In this document: positions 27,927-40,300 of the stretch, one piece after another
Layout: each line of letters starts with the position of its first letter
How positions within the stretch are numbered: the first letter of the stretch is position 1
Assembly (NCBI GenBank): GCA_003008705.1
Contig: PDUO01000037.1
Coordinates: 201,153-265,152, forward strand
Source: Pezicula radicicola
Taxonomy: Eukaryota; Ascomycota; Leotiomycetes; Helotiales; Dermateaceae
Direction: 5' to 3'
Length of the DNA: 64,000 nucleotides
Notes under the pieces: generated by a model
What the model saw: the letters and a program-made list of their open reading frames with translations, nothing else
Databases searched by the model: none
Told to the model about the DNA's origin: nothing
Translations under genes and position numbers: made by a program

Positions 27927-28283
27927 CGCGCTCGCAAATATTCGTATTAGTCAACGCGAAGCATCTAATTAACCGATAAGACGTCTGCCTTATTAGTTAA
28001 TACAAGTTTGTAAGGATATAATATATATAATATAAAGATAAATTATAAGTTAAATTATAAAGAGAGAATTACTCATTAAATATAAATAAACTTAAATTTA
28101 TACTTAAAATAATTTAAATTTATTAAAAGTAACGAATATATGTAAGAATTAAATATTAATATAAGAGTAAAAATTAAGAATATATTAATTTGCTGTATTA
28201 ATTAATATATACTACATTCGCATTCGGCGTTCTTATTAGTCAATAAGACGTCGCATTAACTGATACGAATATTAGTGAGCGCG
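27927..28283. mobile_element. MITE-like inverted-repeat element 2
   Basis: Arms at 27927-27958 and 28252-28283 match in inverted orientation at 27 of 32 positions, starting CGCGCTC. The interior is very AT-rich with no ORF. It begins about 10 bp after element 1, so the two inserted next to each other or are parts of one composite element. Most arm differences are C/T or G/A transitions. Confidence 0.65.
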
Positions 28284-28728
28284 TTGTACTGTAATAGAAC
28301 ACATCACAGGCATTGCTCGCTTATAGTCTTGGAGGCGTTGCGTCTCACTGACACTTACAGTACCACTGATTGGTCTCGGCCATGATTGCGCTGTATACAT
28401 AAATTTCAAGCGCTGATATGGGAACAGCTCACAAAGCGCGGTGGATGCGACGTATGAGTATCCACGTCTCGGCAGGGAGGCATGAAAGAGAGAGAGGTTC
28501 GCATATGGGTTCATGGCCCTAGATCTTTGATCAAGTGCTCATTAAGACTTTGATTATGGTCTCAAGCCAGCTACTAACATGCATACCGTGCTATGTACAA
28601 AATTGGGATGGAGCAAATTTTCCCTTCAATGAGATAAGATGAATTTAGCGCTGCATTGCCCTGCGGCGGACAAGAAAGATACAGGTTGTAGAGAACGAAT
28701 CTTGTATGGCGTTTAACCCATGGCTGCT
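28284..28728. other. P450 downstream region
   Basis: Unique-looking sequence between inverted-repeat element 2 and the P450 stop codon. It should include the P450 3' UTR. Nothing else could be supported. Confidence 0.5.
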
Positions 28729-30685
28729 TCAATTTGATCTTGGTCGGAATTGAAGGAATGGGCCCTCTTTCGCGCTGGTGAGGCCTCCATCATAGAGCTG
28801 GAACTCGTTTTTAACTGATCTGCCCCACTCGGCACCTTCTCTGCCCTCTCCTATGTGCCTCCCCATGCCCTCGTCTATCCGGAAATCGAAACGGTTTATG
28901 ACGGTGGCCATGGTAATCATGAGCTCGATAATGGCAAGACTCTTTCCGATGCAGCCTCGCGGGCCAATGGAGAATGGGTTATATGCCGAGAAGACTCTGT
29001 CGACCTCGGGACGCGATGCGTCTGCGTCTGGCTTGTAGAATCGTTCGGGCCGGTAGACTGTTGGCTCAGGGAAGATGGCTGGGTTGTGGTGCAGACTGTA
29101 GATTCCCACGCCAACGTTGGCACCGGCAGGAATAAAGTCTCCATTGACCACGGCGCCTCCACTATTGACCCTGCGGAATAAGGAGCCGCCGACTGGTGGA
29201 GTAATTCTCATGGCTTCATCAATGCACGCGCGAAGATAGGCACATGAGTTCAGCTTGGGTCCAAGACAGACTTCCTCTCCTTCAGCGAAGGCAGCCCGCA
29301 CTTCGTCGAATGCTTTGCGGTATGCCTCGGGATATCTGCTGAGATAAAAGAAGGTCGCACTGAGGGCAGTGGAGGTAGTGTCCGAACCTAGCCATCATGG
29401 ATTAGATGCTGTGCTGCAATGAATGGAGATGGGTTGACTGTGTTTGTCGAATAGCTTACCTGCAATGATCAGGGTCGTGCTCTCTGCCCCTAAATCAGCC
29501 ATGCTGAGACCTCTGCCCGTGTCTGGATCTTTGGCTGTTGCAAGAATCGAGAAGACGTCCTTCGTCTTGGACGTTGGGATTGCCCGAAATCTCCTTTCCA
29601 CGAGCTTGCTAATGAATTTGACGAGGATATTTCGCGCTCTGATTGCGCCTGGAAACAAACGCTTGTCCAAGCCGCGGAAGGTCAATTGTGGGAAGTATAG
29701 GAGAACAGCTGTACGTCGATTGGAACGCTCAACGCTGTCAATGACAAACCGATTGGTTGGCTGAGATACGAGATTGTATTCCAGGCCAAAAACAATGTCG
29801 GTGATCATGTCAAATGCTAAATAGTTACTCCACTGAGCCAGGTTTCTTGCTGGAGACCATCGCTTTCTCGAGCAAGGACATTCAAGGTCCATCGGATTGT
29901 TTCCTTGCACCATAAGCTGAGCGCAAAAGTTCTGTACATGCTTCTGTATGGTCGATGCATAGGTCCGGAGCGCAGCATCGGAGAAGCCTTGGCTCATCAA
30001 CTTGCGGCGTCTGGCATGTTCTTTCTTGTCACAAAGCGTCAATGTGTTAGGAGCTCGGTGGATCATGACCCGATACTCGTCGCTCTTCTGCACATTTTTG
30101 TTCATGTTGTAAATATCTATAAACGATTAGCATATGTACGTCGTCGTACAGTTCTATGTCTTTGAACACTCACCTCTAAGGCCGGCTGGGGTGTTCACCA
30201 ACAATCGATTCGGCCCATATCGAACCATGTCTCCTAAAGGCCGTTCAATTTAGCTGCTTTTCTCTCAACGCAATGAGTACCACAAGCATACCGTATTTCA
30301 AGTGGCATCGCCACATATCAAGATGGAGGTCACGCTTCCATGAGTGATATGCCGAGTATCCATTGGTGAACTTTGCGAGGAACGGACCGGGATATTTCGC
30401 CAGTGGATGCAGTGTCACTTTGTAGATGAGGTTCCCAAGGCACTATATAGGACAACACCGTGTCAATATATCTTGCGGTTGAAGTAGAGAAACAAGAAAA
30501 CATATATGAATGCGGTCTAACCAGACTCAGTACAGAAGAAGAGAGGTGGTACCTACGTAGAGAATCCCCAAACTGATCACAACCGTCGCCAACCTCCACA
30601 ACACATCGGTCACCCCAGAGATGGGAATGAGCTTTTCATAGCGAGAGTGTTCTAGGGACGGAATGAAAGAGTGTAAGGTATGCAT
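28729..30685 (-). CDS. Cytochrome P450 monooxygenase
   Basis: Five exons are inferred: 30685-30557, 30442-30292, 30233-30174, 30116-29460 and 29387-28729. All introns are GT..AG and all phases agree, giving about 551 aa. An N-terminal membrane anchor covers roughly residues 28-52, followed by the proline-rich HPLAKYPGPF hinge. Further marks are AGSDTTST in the I helix, ExxR as EAMR in the K helix, YRPERF, and the haem loop FSIGPRGCIG with the Cys ligand. It is thus a microsomal class II fungal P450 that hydroxylates or otherwise oxidises a substrate using a separate reductase. Position between two NRPS genes argues for peptide or amino-acid tailoring. The start was chosen because it places the anchor at the N-terminus and keeps exon 1 in phase. 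Confidence 0.92.
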
Positions 30686-31614
30686 ATTACCGTCGGTGTG
30701 GGGAATCTGCTGTAGATTGTTCGCGGGCGTGTGGAAATACCTAGAGCTTTTATGAACAGTGTCGAGGAAGAATATAAAAGTCGCACCCCGAATGAAGATC
30801 CGTTCAGCAATGCTATGGCGCTAAGTTTCCGCCTATTTATGCCTATGTGTCAACACACCACAGACACAATCCTTTTCAAAAGCCGAGAACTTTAAAATAA
30901 GACGGGACCATAATAAGATCAGACGACTCAATGCAACTCTCCGCTAGTACTACTTACGCAGTATGACTGAGGCAAAGCATCCTCCTCGCGAGATTTGCAA
31001 TCAAGTGAACCGAGCTTATGCATCCATTCAGAGCCCAGTACATGGCTACCAAATGGTTCACCGGGGTAGAAAAAGGCCAGTGGAAATACCCCAAGGGAGA
31101 AACACTCAGGTCAGTCCATAGAGAGCTACCAGCAAATCGTACGATTCTGGATGAAAAGAGCCCTAATATCTGTTCAAATATTCAAAGGAAAGACTCATAT
31201 TGCGGCTCTGATCAATGCCACATAGCTCTGTGTAGAAAAGGTGTTGATTTGCTAATTATCATGGAATGTCGCCTCAAAACCCACTGAAAATAGCCTCATT
31301 TTCCTTGGCATTAGGAAAATGAGCTTGATTCTGGCCCTATAATTAGCTATATGACCCCTCTTAGCGAGGATATGCTATATGGCTTAGCGAAATGCCGTTT
31401 GAAGGGACAAGCCACCAGCCATGTGGGAAAACCTTGGCTACGAACTACTACTGTAAGGCACTTGCTAAGTAACGGTTATTCAGTGGGCTCCGTGAGTCAG
31501 AGCTATAGACGATATGCTCTGAGTGGTTGGAAGTCCTTGCAAGTACCTTTGTCTGTCAAACTCTGCCTTGTTGCATAGACCAAAATCTGGTCTGTTGTAA
31601 ATTATCAGACGAAC
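30686..31614. other. P450 upstream region
   Basis: Non-coding. It contains the P450 promoter and a perfect hairpin (listed separately). No gene could be supported on either strand. Confidence 0.5.
31295..31323. repeat. Perfect hairpin with 11-bp stem
   Basis: CTCATTTTCCT and its exact inverse AGGAAAATGAG flank a 7-nt loop. It is isolated from any gene; a transposon-end remnant is possible. Confidence 0.6.
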
Positions 31615-32010
31615 AGTACCCCCCGCGGCCGGAGTATTCCTTGTCAGAGATGTGGGTCTTACCCGAATCTATCGCTGTTTCTTCGACCTTACAATCTACG
31701 CCTGTATAGACTACTAGTAAGCCCTATAATTACAGGTAGGTACATCCCCTATAATTATATGCTATATAGTACTATAAATTTTTAAATAATACTCTATAAT
31801 ACCTAATTTTTTCTACCTATATTATTTTCTAACTACTATAATTATAGGGTACATAGCCTATAGTTATAGGGTATGTAGCCTGTAATCGTAGACTATCTAC
31901 CACTAAGATAGCTTCTAAATCAGCTATGTTTAGAACCTAAATGAGTCGAGCTTTGCCAAGCGTTGTAAAACACATACCGACAAGGAATACTCCGGCCGGG
32001 GGGGAGTACT
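31615..32010. mobile_element. MITE-like inverted-repeat element 3
   Basis: Arms at 31615-31645 and 31979-32010 are near-perfect inverted copies that share CGGCCGGAGTATTCCTTGTC and begin AGTAC. The interior of about 330 bp is AT-rich, with repeated CTATAATTATAGGG-like units and no coding sequence. No clear target-site duplication was seen. Confidence 0.75.
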
Positions 32011-32597
32011 GAAAGTAGAAATTCCAAGAGGCCGGTTAGGCGATTGACAGGCTACGAAAGCAGTACTTTCTATTTGCTAGACCCCCTAGACAGCCGGGAT
32101 CACCCGCCCACTAAATAACCATTATTTAGGGCGGTAGGGGTCGTAATCCTATCTGACGTCTTACATTTATTGCACTACGTAGGTTGTAAGCATTATGCCA
32201 TGTCAAGCGAAACTTCGAATCCCTGCCGGCGTAAGCGACGAAGGATGCGGAAAGCTAAACGATCCAATGAAATTCTGAAAGTCATCATATAGAATGGCAT
32301 CTAAGCGAAGAGTAGGCATAACCGAGCGATTGAGGACGACTGGCGGCTAGGTTAGCATCAAGCTTTCAGCTGATAACGACCGTAGAATTGTGGACAGAAG
32401 TACTGTAGAGATACAAGTCGAAAATGTGTCGAGCCTCGCACGTGCAAACGCAAGATTGATACCCAGGCTATCTCGTCGACTTCAGCCTGTCGCTCACTTG
32501 GGCCATTCAAATCAAGGTTGATTTGGGCTGTACTTGGATGAGATATAAGCACTTACATATGCCAGAGTTTTGAATCCCCATACGAAAACAACGTTCG
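32011..32597. other. Intergenic region
   Basis: No coding or RNA feature could be supported. A T-loop-like TTCGAATCC lies near 32213, but there is no matching tRNA fold around it. Confidence 0.5.
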
Positions 32598-33668
32598 GTG
32601 AAGATGAGTAAGTTGGCTACCCCAACTTTTCGTCATGCTGGACAAGCATGTACGACTATCCCACGATACACTCCATCTAGTCTGGCCTACATGGCCAGGA
32701 CTTACACCAGTGCGTTGACTGATCATTCGATCAACTATTCAGTCCCACTGCTAATGAGGACTCTAGCAACGGTATCCGGCAAAGACTCGGCCCACATGTG
32801 GTTGCCGGTCGGTCGAGATGCCATAATACTGCAGCGAGCTCGAGAGGCACTTGAGAGCTTATCCAAAATCACTCCTACGCCCACGAGACTCCCTCAGAGC
32901 AAATTCGATGGCAGGACGATGAGCACGGATGACAATGCAACGGGGCCTTTCAGACAAACAGACACTTTTTTCTTTACGTCGGAGCACGTCTCTAGTAACT
33001 CTAGTCTGGCTACGTTGCGTTCGGAGTTTTCTCACTGCGTTCTGATATCCTTCTGTGGAAGTGATCCTGCCGTTCATGAAGGTCTTCCCTCTCTACCGCG
33101 AAGCGGCAGTGCTGGTCAATCGGGAGAGAGGGTACATAACGTGAGTGGTACTTTTCAAAAACCATGCAAAAGAGCGAATCAGCTAATCCTAGGGTAGACA
33201 AATCACTCCCTGACAACTCATGTCTTGATCGCAGGCCATGATGAAATTCGACGAGCTGCCAAGATTCTCCTGCGGCAGAAATACACAATCGCTGACAGGA
33301 CGGTGATTGATGAGACGGATTCACCTGGCAATGAAAGGCGGGTTTGGGTCCCAGTGCCGAAGGTTGACGTTGCAGAGGATCAGCTACCAAGCGCTGTGAT
33401 CCAGCCTGGGAAGCCGTTGGGGCTTGCCGATCTAGAAGGTACGCACTCAAGTATCCCTCAGTCAGGCATGAAGCTGATGCACTTCCCTTCCCTACAGATA
33501 TGTGGACAGATGAGAAAGCAAGCAATAAGCCCCGAGCTCCAAAACGTGAAGAGACTGGGTCAGCAGAGCTGGAGAAGCAGCCGATATATATGACAGACGA
33601 CGAGATGCTAGATATGGCGCTGTGGAGCTTAAGGAGCAATTCCAATTGTTTGATGCAGTTAATGAAGT
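32598..33668 (+). pseudogene. Possible broken gene of unknown function
   Basis: Three stretches look like protein but do not join cleanly. The first (from 32598) starts with a Ser/Thr/Arg-rich N-terminus that resembles a mitochondrial presequence. The second, in another frame near 33060-33140, reads MKVFPLYREAAVLVNRERG and ends at a good GTGAGT donor. The third starts after a CGCAG acceptor at 33234, reads HDEIRRAAKILLRQKYT and continues to 33668 through a further GTACGC..CTACAG intron. The frame of the second stretch and its donor do not match the phase needed by the third, so at least one indel seems to be present. I do not recognise the family. A functional gene with splicing I have misread is also possible. 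Confidence 0.35.
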
Positions 33669-34674
33669 GACGGTGGTGGCAGCAAGGCGAAAGGATTGCG
33701 CTTGTTCTATCCAAGTTTAGGAATGTGAGCACTTGTGCAGCTTCAAATGTTCAATCACAATATGCAACATGATGATATTCAGCGACGAGCATGAAATAAC
33801 ATACAGTAGAGTCTCGCTAAGACGATACGCTTTAAGCCAGTATATTCGGGAATGCGATGTCTCTCTCTCTCTCCCACTCTCACTCTCCCACACACACTCT
33901 CTCTCTCTCTTTTTGGCTCAATTCAATTACCACTACTCTACAAAATACGATATTCTCGACATCGTCTCTTTATTAATTATCGTCCTATCATTGGTACTCG
34001 CAGGGGTTTGATCTACTGCAGAAAGTGAACTATGTCTGGCAGTATATTAGCGAGTCTTCTGGCCTAAGAGACCTTGATTAGTCGAGATAATGGGTATAGC
34101 CTCCCCAAAAATATATTGACGATATTATAACTCAACACGGCGATATGTCGATATTGAGATATAACATGAGTGCACGGATTCCATCGTCGTATCGAGACTT
34201 TAGTTCGACTGTAGTGAACTCTGCAACTCGTGGTATTTCGGAATTGGTGTGAACCGGCTCGGCTCGCCTCTAGAAGAATTCCTCCGCTGCGCCTCGTAAG
34301 CCCGTTGGTGCAAGCTTACACTCTATTTATTCTCCCCTACTGCCTTTCGCTTGTGGCTTCTCGGTGGGCTGAGCTACGAGCCCGGTAAGCGTCGTTACCC
34401 CTGAGCTGACCACCAGCCCCCATCGGCGGCGGCTGTTCTGGCCCACGTGACTTGGCGGCAAAGCAGCAGCAAAGCAGCAGCAAAGCCTATCTCGTTGGAC
34501 ATGTTCAATTTCCTTGCAGTGTAGTGAATGCGGAAAAATACACTTCAGTTTTCTTCTATTGTCAGACTCGTTTCAATACTGCAATTGCTCATCCGTCCTG
34601 CCCATCTGTATCAACGGTATCAAAATACCCTCACTTTCTGGTAAGTATTAACTCAGACCCCCAAATTCCTAACA
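33669..34674. other. NRPS2 upstream region
   Basis: Contains a CT/CA microsatellite and, near 33805, a sequence starting AGTAGAGTCTCGCTAAGACG that resembles the ends of pogo-type transposons. The promoter and 5' leader of NRPS2 should lie in about 34100-34674. A short CAG-rich tract (about 34457-34484) has no evident role. Confidence 0.45.
33861..33911. repeat. CT/CA microsatellite
   Basis: CTCTCT runs are interrupted by ACTCTC and CACACA and end in a T run; a simple-sequence repeat. Confidence 0.85.
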
Positions 34675-37370
34675 ATGGCAGACGACGCGACCAGAGAGTA
34701 TTGGGGGAATCTTCTGAGAGGTCTTGACCCTTGTCTCTTTCCGCGATTGATTAACCAAATTCCATCCGAGGCAACCAGCCAGTCAATCTTTATTGACCTG
34801 CAAGACACTGCGAGTGCAATTCGTGCATTCTGCTCTGAAAATGACATTACAACTACTTCTTTCTTCCAAACGGTGTGGGCGCTGCTTCTTCGGTGTTACG
34901 TGGGGACTGATCAACCATGCTTTGGCTATGAGGAGCCCCGTTTTGATGTCCCTGAGGATGGCGCCGAAGACAGGCTGGAAACTACCGGAACCTCATCCAT
35001 CTGTTATTCGAACTTATCACCAGATCTGACTCTGAGACAAGTTCTCAAACAATTGCAAACAGATCATGAAAATGGTCTACAGCATCAACCATGTCCTTTC
35101 GACAGCCTGAATGAGGGAAAGGACCTGGTTGTGCAGTCGATGTTTAATACCACTCTTGTAGTGGAAGAGCTGGCATCCACATCCGTACCAAAAATGATAA
35201 AATCCACAGATGTAACGAAGGTGATCTTTGAAGTACCCTATGAAAGTTTGTTAGAAACAGCCCTCTAACAAGTATGTAGACTCCTCGACATGCGATTGTA
35301 ATTCGAACATCGATATCTCCGACGAACCTATCCATATCCATTCACTACGACACATCAATCCTGAGCAACGATCAAGCCGGAAACATGGTTAGCACTACCA
35401 AGACGGCGATCAAAAATATACTAGAAAATTCACATCAATGCATTGGTGGTATCAGTCTTTTCAGCGATAATGACAGGAACCAGATAATGGTATGGAATCA
35501 AAAGATGCCCGACAGCATAAACATGTGTGCGCACCAAAGAATTAAACAACAAGTGATGCGGAGCCCAGATGCTCTGGCTGTATGCGCCTGGGATGGAACA
35601 TGCACTTACCAGGAACTCGACCAAAAATCGACAAATTTGGCGCATCATCTCGTCGCACAGGGTGTTAAACCTGATGTCATAATTCCGCTCTGCTTTGAAA
35701 AGTCGATTTGGGCTATTGTTGCCATGTTAGCAGTGATGAAAGCGGGCGGCGCAATAGTTTTTTTGGATCCAGCTCATCCAAAGGCACGATTAGAGAACCT
35801 CATGGATCAAATCGGCGCAAAACTGGTTCTCACCTCCCCAGACACAGCTGCACTATGGGAGACACGGGCACAAGTTGTAATCGTTTCCCAAAGATTATTA
35901 GACAGCGTCGAGCATCACGCAGAGATGCCGAATTTGGAGATCAAGCCTACGAACATCCTCTATGTGGTTTTCACATCTGGAAGCACAGGCAAACCCAAAG
36001 GCTGTGTTATAGAGCATGCATCATTTTTAACAGGGGCTATCAATCAAGGTAATCACAAAGGGTTCATAGTGCCTACGAGTCGCGTCATGCAGATTGCATC
36101 ATATAGCTTCGATGTGAGTATCTTGGAGATTCTCACTTCGCTCATATTTGGTGCTTGCATATGCGTTCCACACCCAGCATCACTCGCCAACGGATTGGCC
36201 AGTGTTATGCGCGATATGGACATCAACTGGGCATTCTTAACTCCCTCGTTAGCCAGAATCATCTCTCCAGATGACGTTCCTTCCTTAAAAGTACTTGTTC
36301 TCGGTGGTGAGGCACTATCGAAAGAAGATGTCGACGTTTGGTCGGAGAGAGTTCACTTGGCGAACGGTTACGGTCCCAGCGAGTGTTCTATTGCGGCAAC
36401 GGTCAATGCGAGGATGACTCCAAGCACTGATCCGGCCAATATCGGCCGCAGCATGGGATCACTGTGCTGGGTAGTAGAGCCATGGGATACAGACCGTCTC
36501 GTGCCAATCGGTGGTGTCGGCGAGCTACTGATAGAAGGTCCCATTGTTGCTCGGGGCTATTATAAAGACTCCCAAAAAACAAGATCAGCATTCATAGAAA
36601 ATCCGGCCTGGGTCCAAACATCTGCATCAAAGAAAGTCCGTAGGTTTTACAAGACCGGAGATTTGGTCCGCAATAATGCTGATGGCACCATTAATTTCAT
36701 TGGACGGAAGGACACTCAGGTCAAGCTTCGAGGTCAGCGAATTGAGCTGGGCGAGATTGAGCATCATGTGAAAAAGAGCATACCGACGGCCTTTGATGCT
36801 GCGGTTGAATTAGTCGTAACGGCCGACCGACCTGATGATCCGATTCTGGCTGCGTTCTTCAATCTTCCCAGCGAGACTCATGGATCCACCGAATCAAAGG
36901 AGCTGATAATGTCCATGTCACCAGAGCTGGAGGTAATTCTACGAGACGCCGAGAAGATCCTACGAGCTTCCATGCCATCATACATGATCCCATCTTTATA
37001 TATACCTCTCAATTGGATGCCTCGTACGGTCTCAGGAAAACGGGATCGAAACCAACTACAAGACGCTGCATCAAAGCTGTCCAGTAAGCAACTGGCGCTC
37101 TACGCGCTTGCAAGCACGGAGAAACGGGCACCAAGCACTGCAATTGAGAGCACTTTGCAGCGGTTGTGGGGTGAAGTACTAGGCATCAACACAGAGTTAG
37201 TCGGTGCTGACGACAATTTCTTCCGGGTTGGAGGCGACTCAATTGCGGCAATGAAGCTGGTTGCCGCAGCTCACAGAGAAGGCATTAGGCTGGAAGTTAC
37301 CGATATTTTTCGTAATCCTATTCTGTCACGAATGGGTGAAGCATCCAGAGACGGCCATAGAACAGATGCG
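34675..37370 (+). other. NRPS2 module 1, starter (truncated C, A, T)
   Basis: Only the C-terminal half of a C domain is present, without HHxxxDG, as is common for the first module of fungal NRPSs. The A domain has TSGSTGKPKG near residue 418 and pocket residues by eye D-V-L-F-V-G-G-I-A-K, closest to NRPS1 module 7. The carrier Ser is about residue 840. A free, non-acylated starter amino acid is expected. Confidence 0.85.
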
Positions 37371-40300
37371 GAGCTCGAGGATGTCGCTCCATTCTCGTTA
37401 CTTCCTGGTACAAGCTCAATCGAGCAACTACTAGATGAAATTGCAACCGAGTGTGCTATGTCGAAAGCGTCGATACAGGATGCCTATCCATGCACGCCTC
37501 TCCAGGAGGGTCTCGTGGCGCTCTCCATCAAAGAACCACATGCTTACATGGCTCAGCATGTTTTCACATTATCTGAAGAGATCGATACCGTTCGGTTCTG
37601 CGAGGCGTGGAGCTCGGTGCAAAAGACTACCGAGGTGTTGCGAACTCGAATTGTTCATACAGCGCTCTCAGGGTTAATACAGGTGGTTACCGACTCGCCA
37701 ATCGCCTGGCGACGGTCGACCGACTTGAAGTCATATCTGGATGAGGATATCAACATAATCTATCGCACTGGCAGCGAGATGCTTCGATTTGCTCTTATCG
37801 AGGACCAGGATAGTAGACAAGGTCGAGCTTTTATTCTGACGGCTCATCATGCTCTATATGACGGATGGAGTCTTCCATTGGTTCTCGAGAAGGTTGCACG
37901 TACTTACGCATCAGCTCCAGTTGAGGCACATACGCCATTCAACCGTTTCGTCAAGTACGTGATTGAAGCCAATGATGCTACACAGGACGACTTTTGGAAG
38001 AGTCAGCTTACAGATGCCATTCCGTCTCGATTCCCCATTGAGCACGAAACACAAGGACAGCCACGTTCACAGGATTCACTAAGACAGAAATTCTACATGC
38101 CACGTGCAGCCTCCAACGTCCCTAGTGTTACAGTGCCCACGATCATACGAGCGGCCTGGGCGTTGGTTGTTGCACGGTACTCCAACACAACTGACGTCGT
38201 GTTTGGTGCTACCGTTGCTGGCCGCAACGCACCCGTATTAGGGCTCGCACAAATGCCGGGTCCGACAATTGCTACTGTGCCTGTGAGAGTAGCCTTCAAT
38301 AAGCAGCAAACCATCGCCAGCTTCTTAGAGCAGGTTCAAGAGCAAGCGATTGAGATGATGTCTTTTGAGCACGAAGGGTTGCAGAATATCAAGCGATTAG
38401 GAGATGATATTTCTCGCGCTTGCGATTTTCAAAGTCTCTTGGTCGTACAACCCTTGATTGAATATGGCACCGAAAGTGATCTCTGGGGCTCGGACACTTC
38501 ATTGACTCAAGTGGATGATATTCATGCCATGCCCCTGGTCGTGGAGTGTACCGTCGATGATCGGAATGTCTTGGTCGTGGCTAATTACGACACGACTGTT
38601 GTCACGAAGGAAAAGTTACTTTACGTTCTCGATCACTTCGAGACTGCTCTTCATCAACTCCTTGAAGAATCCACAGAACAAACCTTGAGTGAAGTGGACC
38701 TGTTTGGGCAACAGGACAAGGCACAGATTTTGAAATGGAACCAAGATATCCCTGATGACCTGCAAGTTTGCGTACATGAGCTCTTTGAACAACAAGTACA
38801 ACTGCGACCTGAGAGGCTTGCGGTACATTCATGGGACGCTAAATTCACGTATCGTGAGCTTGAATCTCTCTCCAACAGACTAGCAAAACACCTGGTGGGC
38901 ATGGGCGTTGGCCCAGAAGTATTGGTCCCTCTGTGCTTTGACAAATCTGCGTGGATGATTGTTGCGATTCTTGGCGTTTTAAAAGCTGGTGGAGCATGTG
39001 TAGCTTTAGATCCCGAGCATCCAGCTAATCGGCTCCGAGAGATTATACAGGATACGGCTGCAACTATTGTGCTAACGGCTCGCCATCACGCTCATAAGTT
39101 TCAAGAAAACCTCGTTATCGTGGTTGAAGACTCTACGGTCATGTCCATGATTCTCGATACCGAATTTAAGTCTCCGGCGGCCTTAAAATGCAACCATCCT
39201 GCTTTCGTGGTATTTACATCTGGCAGCACGGGCACGCCTAAGGGGATAGTCCTAGAGCATCATGCAGTATCGACGACTGCAACCTATCAGGCTCAGAGCA
39301 TGCAAATCAATGCCGATTCTAGGGTCTTTCAGTTTGCAGCGTACACCTTTGATATTAGTATTGGTGACATAGCATCAGCACTTAGTCAAGGCGCCTGCCT
39401 TTGCATCCCATCTAACGAAGAACGAATGAACGATGTGACAGGATCAATACAGAGACTACATGCGACATGGGCTTGTCTTACTCCTACTGTCTCGAGCATA
39501 ATTCAACCTAAAGATGTTCCTAGTCTAAAGGTCTTAGTACTTGCCGGTGAAGCACCATCACAGGACAATATCGCAACGTGGGCTGACAAAGTATTTCTCA
39601 TCAATGCTTATGGTCCAGCTGAAGGTACTATCTGGTCTACTTGTCACACGGATGTACAGCGCCAAACTATACCCACCAACATTGGACGAGGGCTCGGAAT
39701 GAAAGTTTGGGTTGTAGATACGTCAAACCACAACAAATTGTGTCCGATTGGTTGCATAGGAGAGCTTATAATTGAAGGCCATAGCTTGGCCCGTGGCTAT
39801 TTAAATGACCCCGAAAAGACTGCGGCATCGTTCATCGAAAATCCAGTATGGTTCCAGAGCGAAACTAGCTTGTCATCGCCATCACGAAGATTATATAAGA
39901 CTGGCGATCTAGTAAAGTATAATATAGATGGTACCCTCAACTTTCTTGGCCGAAAAGATACACAAATTAAGCTTCATGGGCTGAGAATCGAGCTAGGGGA
40001 GATCGAACATCATATTAAGGCTCGACTGCCAAGGAGCAACATTGCTGTAGAGTTAATCAGCACCAGCCGTTCAGAAGGATCTATGTTAGCTACGTTCTTT
40101 ACAGTTGCGGAAACTGTGACTGCCACTACGGATGATATCGTTGTGGGGCTGTCTAGATCTGATCGATCTGAGATGGAGGCGATAGGCCATTCATTGTCAG
40201 ACAGTCTCCCAGTATACATGATTCCTTCACTGTACATTCCAGTACAATACCTGCCAACTACAGTCTCTGGAAAATTGGATCGACTCAAATTAAGGGAGAT

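Noticed and set aside
32190..32240. tRNA-like T-loop TTCGAATCC
   Set aside because: Neither the T stem nor an acceptor, D or anticodon arm can be folded around it.
33010..33732. Minus-strand 240-codon ORF
   Set aside because: Low-complexity, Ser-rich and without recognisable motifs; it is antisense to stretches that look more like real protein on the plus strand.
34641..34656. GTAAGT..CTCAG just before the NRPS2 start as an intron
   Set aside because: It is only 16 nt long, below the minimum intron length.
35266..35279. Nonsense or frameshift mutation inactivating NRPS2
   Set aside because: A branch site and acceptor fit an in-phase intron that removes both stops and restores the C-domain end.
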